Positions 1-9,268 of a stretch of DNA of 64,000 nt are shown here, piece by piece; the stretch's first letter is position 1, and every line of letters starts with the position of its first letter. Where the stretch lies: contig PSQN01000004.1 of assembly GCA_002989075.1 (NCBI GenBank), forward strand, positions 1,798,001-1,862,000, read 5' to 3'. The notes under the pieces are model-generated. The model saw nothing but the letters and a program-made list of their open reading frames with translations. It searched no databases and was not told the DNA's origin. Source of the stretch: Arthonia radiata (Eukaryota; Ascomycota; Arthoniomycetes; Arthoniales; Arthoniaceae). The translations under genes and the position numbers were made by a program.

Positions 1-1765
1 AGTACTCCTTTGATCTGAAGCTACATCACCGCTAGAGCCGCTCATCACACTCGCGCTCGAGCTGAACAGCCGAGTCGCGTTTTTACTCACGTCCCACAGG
101 CCGTCACCCAGGACACCCAGTGAGCTTCTCGAATCAGCGGCTAGCTGCTTCCTAGCCGAAAAGTAGACGGTAGAAACATGGTAGTCTGCGAAAGAGAGGG
201 ACTGATAACGATCGAGCTTATCGAGTTCTTCGATATCAAGCTCTTCGCTCTCATTTGAGGAGATGTCGATGAGTCGCATTTCAGGGGGCATGCCATTTTG
301 TCGCTTGTGGATGCCTTTGCGTGGTATGTCTTGCGTAGATGAAATTTGCCTGTCTTCGTCATCTCGTGTCCTGTAAATCAATGCAAGAAGAAGATGTGGG
401 GTATATAACGATAAACCACATATAACGCCGTCATCAAATCTAAACCTGCATCTTGTCAGCACCCAAAGGGTTGGTCTATAGCGAGCGCGCATACTTATGC
501 ACAGAAGGCTCTTTGAATCCCTTTTCGCCACCACGCCGCGCTGCGCTGCCCTCACCATACACATGCAAAAGCCACACGGTGTCGCCCCAGCCCACGAGCA
601 ACTGCTCCGTCCTTTTAATAGTCTTACCCGCGCCGTTCGCGTCATTACTAGCCGTCTCATCCTTCTCCAAGTATTTCTCGTTTACCCACTGGATCTTTGC
701 CTTCCACAGTGCTCCATTTTCTTCCCAAGCCTTTCCTTTCGGCCTGTCGACATGACATATGCGCTTCCACGCGATCTCTTGATCCTCCGTACCAAGCCCA
801 AAGCTGCTTCTCATGATCTTGATGCCTGTCTCGTTGACCCACGCCACGAACCTTCCACTCAAGCTGAACCGAACGGCGCTGATGGCCCCCTCACCTTGGT
901 GTAGAATCACGTCTTTACCATTTGAGCTGCCGAGGCCGATCTGCCCGAGCCAGCCTGAAGCCGCCGCTGCTGCGTTGATCGTGTTTGCGTTCTCAGAAGA
1001 CCCCTGCTTCCCGCCTGTTGTGAGGATCAAGTGTCCAGCTAGACCGCCTGACAGGTATGAACGCGACGTCTTGTAATCCGGTGTCACCGCGACGGATTGC
1101 ACAGGTCGAGCGAAGTTGCGCAGCGTGACCTCCTTGGGATCTGTGAGGGAGGAAACGCAAACATGGCCGTCAATTGAGGATGTACCGATGTGAATCAGGT
1201 TCGAGGTTGTCAAAGGTAACCCAGAGGGCGATGGTCGTGTTCGGTTGGTTGTTGGCGATGCTGTCGAGCTTGACCGAACAGACGAGACTGTAGGCGCGCG
1301 GGACGGTGCTGGTGGTCGGTCTGCGGTTTGATCTGGTGTGGCTTGAGCATCTTGCGACGTGCCTGAAGCAGACACTGAAGCAGAATATGGGGAGACCGAT
1401 ATGGATGTAATAGATGCTGTGTGTGCTTTATATGACCGTAGCAGCTCGAGTGAGGGTAGCGCAAAGACGTAGACGCTGCCATTGTGGGTTCCAATGATGA
1501 ACTTGTCCCCACTCGCTATTGAAGCGCTGGCTGAATCCTTGCCTTTTAAGACTTGACTGAGATAACCCGTGAGCTTGGTGTATTTTAAATGCGGCTCCGA
1601 CTCCTCCTCGTCCTCCTCCTCGCTACCGTCCACATCGTCTTTCTGCTGTCGATCGGCCGGAGGGGCTATCGTCGTGGAATCATTGCTCTGGTGTGTGCTC
1701 GCCGGCTCCAAGACGGCTTCTTCGCCATCATCTTGAACCCTTTGATCTCCATTTTGCTCTGCCAT
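1..1765 (-). CDS. VPS41: Vps41, HOPS complex subunit (3' part beyond left edge)
   Basis: N-terminal part of Vps41, the HOPS tethering subunit that acts at the vacuole in endosome-vacuole and AP-3 vesicle fusion. The ATG is at 1765. Exon 1 is 495..1765, a 49-nt intron (446..494; GTATGC donor, GCTGAC branch, TGCAG acceptor) follows, and exon 2 runs from 445 past position 1, so about 570 residues are visible. An acidic stretch near residues 47-58 precedes LKYTKLTGYL and a WD40-like propeller (GTHNGSVYVFALPSLELL). The splice yields VHKFRFDDGVICGLSLYTP, and further on comes NGMPPEMRLIDI; both are typical of fungal Vps41 (family knowledge). A Ser/Thr/Pro-rich insert lies at about residues 130-190. 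The clathrin-repeat and RING parts would lie outside the window. It shares a 199-bp divergent promoter with the next gene. Confidence 0.9.
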
Positions 1766-1964
1766 GCCTGTCCATCACGGGGATGCCATTGAGTAGCTCT
1801 GGTCACCACTCCCATCAACTCATCTGTGGTCAAGCGGACACTCTTTAACCCCGCTTAAAGCCGGGTCATAATGAAGACGCCTTTCCCTTTCATTTGAACC
1901 CTCAGTGAGTACCGCGTCTTGCTCACGCCGTCAGTGGCTTTAGACTGAGTATCAACAGCAAAGC

Positions 1965-3555
1965 ATGACCACTCTTCCACGACTGAACAGCCATCCAAAT
2001 CCCTACGCATCCACCACGTACCCAGCATCTACCACATCTTCCACATACGGCGGCGGTGCAAGCAGCAACTACGGAGCCTACAGCAGCACACCCCGGCGCG
2101 ACAGCTATGGCTCTTACAGCAATTCAAGGGCTGGTGTTCAACCTGGTGGTGGTGTCCCGAGAATACTCAAGAGGCTATTCAAATTCCCGCAGATGGACTT
2201 TGAGGTCGCAATATGGGAGATGACACACCTGATGGTTGCGCCACGGAAGGTGTTTCGGAATCTATACTACCAGAGACGTAAGTGTTGTCACTTTTCTGGG
2301 AGCTAGCGAAAGAATCTGGACCGCATGAAGGCGCCGTTACCCAGCGATGACCATCTACCGGTGCCTTTTTGGACGACTGTGACAACAAGGAGAAAATAAT
2401 ACCTGTGCACTCATATCGGAGCACGGAGGGGCAAAAGTAGAAGGCCAAAAATAGAATAGCAAAAACAGGAGGCCGAAATCAGAAGCGCGAAAGACAGCCG
2501 TCATCCGGAGGTCGCTCACTGTCATGCTGCAGGATTGAAGACACTCCTTGAAGCAGAGCCTGTCAAAGGCAAATCAGAGGGACAGATGCCTCTACCGCGT
2601 GGACAGCAGTATCAGCAGCCTGTACCCACCAGTTCTTTTTCGCAACCAGCCTTGGGCCTCACGGCGCAGGCTCTCGCTTGCAGAACTTCTTCCAGCTAAG
2701 GACGCTGACAATACTTCCTAGAAACCACATCACCCACTAGGCCCTCCGACCCGGCCCTCCCCTACCTCACGCTCCTCTTCCAACTCCTCGCCTCGCTCGC
2801 CTGGTAAGTTCCCTCCGCTCTCCATCATTCACGAATCCGCTCCAAACCACAAACTTACCCACCCTTCACACCATCATACCATCCCGCACTCACTAACAAC
2901 CCGCAGGTCCCTCGCCTACTCCCCCACCCACACCCTCCGCATCCTAACCACCTTCCTCCTCCTCCACAGCACACTCTTCATCCTCACCGTCTCTGGCGCC
3001 TCCTACTACCTAATCCCCTACCTCTTCGGTCCCGCCGGCCTCCTCAAGGACTTAAACCTCACCTCCCGCACCCTCCTCGGTAAGCGACGCCGCGGCCTCT
3101 TCCGCGAAGCCACCTCCGCCGACGAAACAAACGCCGGTCTCACATTCGGATACTGCCTCGACGTGAGCTTGCGCAGCTACATACCGCTACTGCTCTACCT
3201 GAGCTTGTTGCAGTTCCTCCTCATGCCGCTCATTTCCACGCCAAGCAGTCATACATATTTATCAGCGACGCTCAGCAATATACTGCATGCCATCGCCTTC
3301 AGCCACGCGCTCTACGTCACCTTCCTCGGCTACAGCGCGTTGCCATTTCTGCAAAACACGCAGGTTCTACTAGTGCCGGGTATCGCGATCGTATGGGGCA
3401 CGGCGGTCGTGTTGAGTATCGTGGGCGTGGGTCTAACCGGGCGGAGAGGCGCGGTGGGCTGGGTGCCCGGGCTGGGAGGCGTACTGCAGCCGCCAGGACC
3501 CAAGCCGGGGGATTTGCCAGAGGTGCCTGTTGGGCCGGCAATGTTCAGGCTGTGA
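1965..3555 (+). CDS. GMH1: UNC-50/Gmh1 family Golgi membrane protein
   Basis: Multi-pass membrane protein of the UNC-50/Gmh1 family, which in yeast sits in the Golgi and interacts with Arf-GEFs Gea1/Gea2. Exons are 1965..2277, 2722..2803 and 2907..3555, giving 347 residues in one frame. The N-terminus is Ser/Tyr/Gly-rich. Next comes the family signature ILKRLFKFPQMDFEVAIWEM, then RKVFRNLYYQRQTTS across the first splice. The C-terminal half holds FGYCLDVSLRSYIP and HALYVTFLGYSALPFLQNT, both hallmark UNC-50 strings. Hydrophobic segments are clear at about residues 120-190 and 220-330. Intron 1 is 444 nt, long for this window. Intron 2 is 103 nt. An arginine-rich loop (GKRRRGLFRE) interrupts the family pattern between membrane segments. 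Identity is secure; the exact topology is not. Confidence 0.9.
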
Positions 3556-4109
3556 GTATGAGCATGTTGCAGCGGGGCAGGAGTGGTGCTGTCGAGAAGC
3601 AGTAGTGGGAGACGCGAGCGGGAGGGTCGATTTGCATAGCGTGGCGTTTTGGGGTTCACGACAGGCTGGTTCTGAGAAATGTGATGGGCTGGCAAGGGGC
3701 TGTATTATACTCTAGCTTTGTACATCAACCGGGGAAGCCATGCTGATGATGTCTAATGAACATTGCGCCTCTGCCTACCCGTGAACAGCGTAAGACAGGG
3801 ATGCTCGTTAGTCAAGTGCAGATGTAGGATATCACGGTAACATCTCACTAGAAAGAAAGTGTGAAGAAAGTCAAATAGGCACATGAGTACTTTGGCAACG
3901 GCAAAATTGCATCATCCATCACAAAGGACGGCCATCGAAATCAGTCAACGCCAGCCAGGAGTCAACGTCATCACCAACGCCGGCCTGGACTCAACACCAT
4001 CCACACTTATGATCGCCTCCATCATGAAACCCTTCAACTTCACCATCCATTCTCCCACAACATCGCCAGTCTCACCGTGCATTCGTAACACACTGCCCTT
4101 GACGTCTTC
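3556..4109. other. Convergent 3' region, no gene seen
   Basis: Lies between the 3' ends of the UNC-50 homologue (+) and the chromodomain gene (-). I see only short chance frames and no RNA gene; it should hold two 3' UTRs. Confidence 0.6.
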
Positions 4110-7100
4110 CTAAAACGCGCCCGGCATCTTCCTCGCCTTCTCCTCGCGGCCGCCCTCGAACTCGTACCGCGCCTGCAGATCCTCTTGCAGCATATCCAGC
4201 GCCTCATCCATGTTGCCATCGGCGCTCTCGGACACGAACTTCGCCTGCGCCTCTTCGTAGCCCATCTTGATCAGGTTCTGCACGGTCGCAGCAATGGCGT
4301 CGTTGCGAGCGAGGACAGCCGGAGGGACCTCTCGATGCGCGCGCATGGGGTCACGGCGGCTAGGCGAAGGTTTACCAACAGCATTAGCGGATGGGTAGCC
4401 GCTGTCAGGAAGCTGGCGGTTCACGCCAAAGGACTGAGGAAGTGATATTGCGTTCGGAGCAGCAGGCTTCGAAGGCGCATTGTTGCTATTAGCCGGCTTG
4501 GACGGCGTCATGGCGGGATATTTCAGGCCATTAGCGTGGTCGTGGAGGAAAGCCCAGGGATCGGGTTTCTTGGCTGAGCGGCGATCCTGAGACCAGGGGT
4601 TGGCGCCGAGTAGGTCGTCAAAGCTCATGGGCGGGTATTGCTTGTACACCATTGGGACTGATCCATCAGTCTTTGGCCTCGAGCTCGTGGACTGTGAGCG
4701 TGAGAGGCCAGGTTGGGCGATAGATGGCGTCGCATCACGCTTGCTTGCGGAAGCACGAGCGTTTAGTGAGTCGGGAAAGCGAGCACTCGCTGTTCGACGA
4801 AGGCCAGAGAGCTCACGCTTGGGCCGAATGGGCCCAAAGAAGTCATTGAACTTGGACGAAGAGCCGGCGTCGATGACGTTGTTCGAAGAACCAACCTTGG
4901 CTTCTGGCGACCGCTGGCTGTTGCTATCGTCTTTGGACTCGGCACTTGATGAGAAGCGCAGATTGGAGCTTGCGAATGGCCTCATTGGATTCAATGACGG
5001 CTTGTGCTCGGGGAAGTTCAGTGATTTGGCTCGACGAAGAGAAGCATCCTTGGTGAGATCGTTCCATATGCCGAGGCTGGATGTATCAATCTTGGCGAAC
5101 GGAGCCCATGAGGGATGTTGCAAGTCAGGAGGAAGCTGCGTTAGCGATGGAGAGTCAATAGCTGACTTCGGTGGCGGAGGCGAGCTGTAACGGGCGGGCT
5201 TCTTGCCTTCCTTCTTGGCAGAAGTAGATGTTTCTGGGGCTCCGTATAGGCTCTCCTCTTCGCTCTGCTTCCATCCCCATGCCTCTTGCGCTTGCTTCTT
5301 TTCAATCCAAGGATCTTTGAGGTCGAACCGCACAGACTTGTCCTTCTGCGACGTACCTCGAGCGGAGAAATCCAACCAAGCCTTGCGACACTCTTCAGCT
5401 TGAGGATAATCTAGGCTGTCGAAAAACTTCTCTGCGGGGAGAGGAATCTTGCGCGTATCGTCTTTGTTGTCAGCGGGCTTTTCAGACACTTCTTTCGGAG
5501 CTGAACTCGCGGCGGTAGAGCCTAGGCATGTCTGGCGAGAGCCTTCGACGCGAGGAAATTTCAAACCCGAGGTGATAGTATTGAAAGCTGAAACAGCGGC
5601 GTCAGGCTTCTTTTCCTTTGACGCAGGTTCTGACTTGGCGGGCTCAGGCTGTTGAGACGAGCCACCGGATGAGCCGAGCCAGGCTTGACGCGACCCCTCG
5701 ACGTGAGGGTAGTTGAGGCTATACATTCCGTGACTGAAGTTTGGTACGCTCTTACGCTTTTCGACTTTCGCGCCATGATGAGCGGCCTCAAAGCTCGAAA
5801 TAGCCGGGTACTTCTCCTGAGCAGCGGAAGTGGGCGAGACGGCTCGGTGTTCGGGCGCGGGCGTTGATGATGGGTGCCATGACTTGCGGTGTCGAAGTGT
5901 GGATTGAGCTGCAGCTGATGGGGACGCAGCCGCCTTGGCGTCTAAGGAACTTGACTTCGCTTCGACACTGGCGGGCTTAGAGGCTAGAGGAATAACGTCA
6001 GCACAAATATTTCTGTATAGCAGTCACACCAGTCACAACCGCATCCGAATCAACTGTTGTGGAGCAGTGCCGGCAGATAGACGGCTGAAAGGATCATGAA
6101 GAGGTACAGAACCAAATGTGTGGATGCTCTGAGACTTACCCTCCGGTTCCGCGATCTTGACCTTTTTGCTCGCAAGAGCTTGCGCACTCTGAGCTTGAGT
6201 ATCCTGAAGACCTTTGCGAAGGTCCTTGATCTGACGATCGCGATAGGTGTCATCTTCGTGGAAACGACGGTGATTGTCAACTTCTTCGGTCTCCTCCCAC
6301 TTTCGAGATGCGACCATACGGTCCCCGGCAGTCCTCAGGTGTATGGCGTGGATCTCGTCCTTTCCAAGCGGAGAAGCGCCACTTCTCTTCTTGTTCAGTC
6401 CCTTCTCATAGAGCTCGATCAATCCCTTACATCCACCTAGGTTCTCTGCATCGTACCATACGTCGTGTTCTGATCCGTGCGCCTAGGAGGAAGATGTCAG
6501 CACAGCCCCTTCTCAAGTCTGATGGAACTCCAAAATAAATGTTTTTGGACACCGCCAGCGCGCTGACGCTTGGCAAAGGATTCAAAGGTAGTGCCACGGA
6601 ATGTGTGCATGCTGTGACTTACCACCCATCTGACCAGATACTGGATCTTCGTAGGACCCCACATGCTGTTGTACGAGATGTAACGCTTGGCAAGGACTCT
6701 GTCTGCCTCGAAGCCAGCTTTGTCGTCCCCTGGTGGCTCTTTGACACCCGTTTGTGTTGACTGATGCGCTTTGGATGATTTTGAGCTTGATGCAGACTCA
6801 GCATCCGTCTTGTCCTCGGCTGTAGAGTGAGCTGCCTTCTCCTGAACATCCATATCCTGCGCCAGATTCTTCACAATCTCCCGCACGGGGCAATCTTGAG
6901 CTTTAGTCGGGCAGTGCAGTATACAGTAGAAGCTGTGGTCCTTTTCTTGCGATTCAGGGATCCATACCAATTCGCCACGACCATCAATGATAGCCTTCTG
7001 GTCTTTCACCACACACCCAGATTTTGAAGATCCTCGTGGGAGCTGAGACTCGGCTGTGGAGGTTGGCTTGGCAGATTGGACTGCTGCAACGCCAGTGCCA

Positions 7101-8625
7101 GCAAAACGTTCAACAAGACTTGGGTTGCTCTCGAGTGTCTGAGCTGCCAGTTCTCCTATACCGGCAAATAGCGACTTGAGCGATGATGCAGTATCCTGGC
7201 TGACAGTGCTCGTCGAAGAAGCCGGCGTCGTGGATCGGTTGGATTGGCCTGGGGCAGCTTCTTCTGCTTGCTGTTCATTGTTTGCCGTCGAAACAGGAGC
7301 CGCTGGATCCCCTTTTGTAATTTTCGCTAATTCGGCCTGGAACATTTCCATCAGCGGCTGGCCGTCGCCCGAGCTGGAATTCAGTTCTGCTCTAGGTGCC
7401 TGTGCGCCCGTCGACAGCTCGGCCACGGGCAGCTTGAAGGAAGGGTGCGTATTTCCATACGATGCCCAACGGCTTGCATGCATATTGGCATCAGGCGCCA
7501 GTGCGCTGTCAAGCTTGAGAGGCTTCGGTGCAATCGCTGCTGCGGCACGTTGAGCCATCTTCGTGCCTTGGGGTGTGAGACTGCCATGCGCGAGAGCTGG
7601 CGGGCCAGCTCGCAACTGCGAAAAGTCGCGCTGTGATGGCACTAGAAACAATACGTCAGCACAGCCATTACGGCAGCTCTGGTGAAGATAAAGCATCGTG
7701 AGACCACGCCGATGCACTAGCCGTCTGATGATAGCTCCGAAGCCACAGAATGGAATGTGTGAATGCTCTTCGACTTACCATATGCATGAGGGAATAAAGG
7801 CTGTAGCTGAGAGTTCGCGTGTAAACTATATTGTTGACCGGCGTATGGAAGAGCCCATGCTGGCGACTGTGGTACAAGTGCCATAGGTCTCTTCTGCCTT
7901 GCCGTCTCTGAAAGGGGCACGTATTCGTAATTCGGTAGCTCCATTCGCGGAAAGCAATCCATTCTTGGGCTCACGCCGCCTGCCGTTGCAGTGACCGAGA
8001 TCTTATCAGAAGCATCAGGATCTTCAGAGCCGCCGTCGATCGCGGTTGACTTCATCTGAGCAGAGAGGCGGCCAATACGATCTTGTAGTTCGCGCTTGAG
8101 GCGATCCGCTTCTTGCCCAAAGTCGGCGGTAGGAGGCGCACTGGATGCGTTCCTCTGTAGCTCTTGTTGGCTCCGCTGTTGCCAGACACGATGAGCGTCA
8201 TCAGATTTGTTGATGTCGAAGCTGTGCATGTCTTGCTTCGTGATGTAGGGTGGTTGGGGGTGCTTTGCCACGATAGCGGGTTCGTGCAGGCGCTGCTCAA
8301 GCTCAATGCCGCTTCCAACCTGTTGCAGATGCGTTAGCCTCCTACTCGATAAGTATCTTCTTACATTGTTCCAGTTGCCTTGGATCGCGGCGGTACTCAC
8401 GGTGATCTTCTCTCCGTCATCAACGTCATCGTAGCTGAGGACGGCCTGAGGCTGTTCCATCACGAGCTTATCGTAGCTGGCCTTTCTCATCTTGAAGGCG
8501 TGCGACTTCGAGTCTGGGGTTCCCTCTTGCTGTACTGAGTGGTTGTCTCCGATGGCAGGCGCTTGGTCGTTCAGGCTGTGAATGCGGAACTGAGGCAGCT
8601 CAGCTCCAGGCGAGCGGTTATCCAT
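4110..8625 (-). CDS. Chromodomain and UBA-domain protein (uncharacterised)
   Basis: A 1,333-residue protein of unknown function. The exons 8401..8625, 7779..8319, 6623..7641, 6140..6482 and 4110..5983 join without a phase break. Residues ~573-630 form a chromodomain-like fold: VLAKRYISYN, KIQYLVRW, then EHDVWYDAENL and KGLIELYEK, with aromatic positions kept. Near the C-terminus, residues ~1272-1312 are UBA-like (VQNLIKMGYEEAQAKF, then NMDEALDMLQED). Three imperfect repeats of the type LNYPHVEGSRQAWLG start at about residues 799, 850 and 899. The rest is polar and low in complexity. Three of the four introns share sequence at both ends (listed separately). The first intron, 8320..8400, is 81 nt without a stop and could be retained. 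A chromodomain suggests histone-tail binding and a UBA suggests ubiquitin binding, but these are inferences. No integrase or reverse transcriptase surrounds it, so it is not a chromovirus remnant. Confidence 0.75.
5984..6139 (-). repeat. Introner-like intron copy C (156 nt)
   Basis: Fourth intron of the chromodomain gene. It starts GTAAGTCTCAGAGCAT then CCACACATTT, and its last 22 nt begin TGTGCTGACG and end CTCTAG. Both ends closely match the introns at 6483..6622 and 7642..7778, while the middle differs. Removing it restores an open frame across EPEASKPASVEAK. Confidence 0.8.
6483..6622 (-). repeat. Introner-like intron copy B (140 nt)
   Basis: Third intron of the chromodomain gene, inserted in phase 0 inside the chromodomain (LVRWV / AHGSEHDVWY). 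It starts GTAAGTCACAGCAT then GCACACATTC. The last 22 nt begin TGTGCTGACA and end CTCCTAG. Its ends are related to copies A and C. Confidence 0.8.
7642..7778 (-). repeat. Introner-like intron copy A (137 nt)
   Basis: Second intron of the chromodomain gene, phase 1. It starts GTAAGTCGAAGAGCAT then TCACACATTC. The last 22 nt begin TGTGCTGACG and end TTTCTAG. The branch site CTGAC lies in the conserved 3' block, at the same distance from the acceptor as in copies B and C. Confidence 0.8.
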
Positions 8626-9268
8626 GTTGCGAACTTCGACACCACTGCCTCTGAGCTCGATCTTATCTGACTAGATGCTGCGATGATCAGCTGGCATGTC
8701 ACAGTATGCCGCGAGATAGATGTTGATGGAAGAGAGGGAGGCGTGTGGTTGGGTGTGACAGGCAACAACCGAAGTCAAGAGTTACGTGCCCCCACTCCAA
8801 CTGAGGCGGAGGCCGCGGGGAGTGTCCGTGCGGCGACGAGTCATGGAATGCCGCGCTATTTGGCCCTAATTTTCAATCCAAGTCAGGCGACGCCAGCAGC
8901 AAGCCTGTATATAACAAATCCAGTCCTTTGAGAGCTGGATGATTGTGTGAGCGGCTGTGCACAGAATTCGACTGTGGCCGACAGTGAGAATCACGTAAGC
9001 ATGTCGTCACGGCAGAAAACCGAAAGCGGCAGTGAGAGGTCATATCTCGTTCATGATACTGAAGTAGACGATGCCACGAATGACACGCCTGGGGAATCTG
9101 TCGACTCCTGCAAGGCTGATGACTATGAATGAAGTCTTGCGTTACATCTGCGAAACCTCCTCTCTCTCTCTGCGCATCATCGATGCCTCCTGTCTCCTTG
9201 CCGTTTCCAACACTGATCACCTTTCACTCCGTCATACTCGTCATGCTGTCGTCGTCTGCCATCACCAC
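8626..9268. other. Intergenic: chromodomain gene promoter and Argonaute 3' UTR
   Basis: Lies upstream of the chromodomain gene start (8625, -) and downstream of the Argonaute stop (9269, -). No convincing coding frame; no TATA or repeat stands out. Confidence 0.5.

Noticed and set aside
6140-6680. Chromodomain as the tail of a chromovirus integrase
   Set aside because: No reverse transcriptase, integrase, capsid or terminal repeats nearby, and the chromodomain is spliced from two exons of a long gene.
8320-8400. Fourth intron of the chromodomain gene as a further introner-like copy
   Set aside because: It has a GTGAGT donor and CAACAG acceptor and shares neither the 5' nor the 3' block with the other three.
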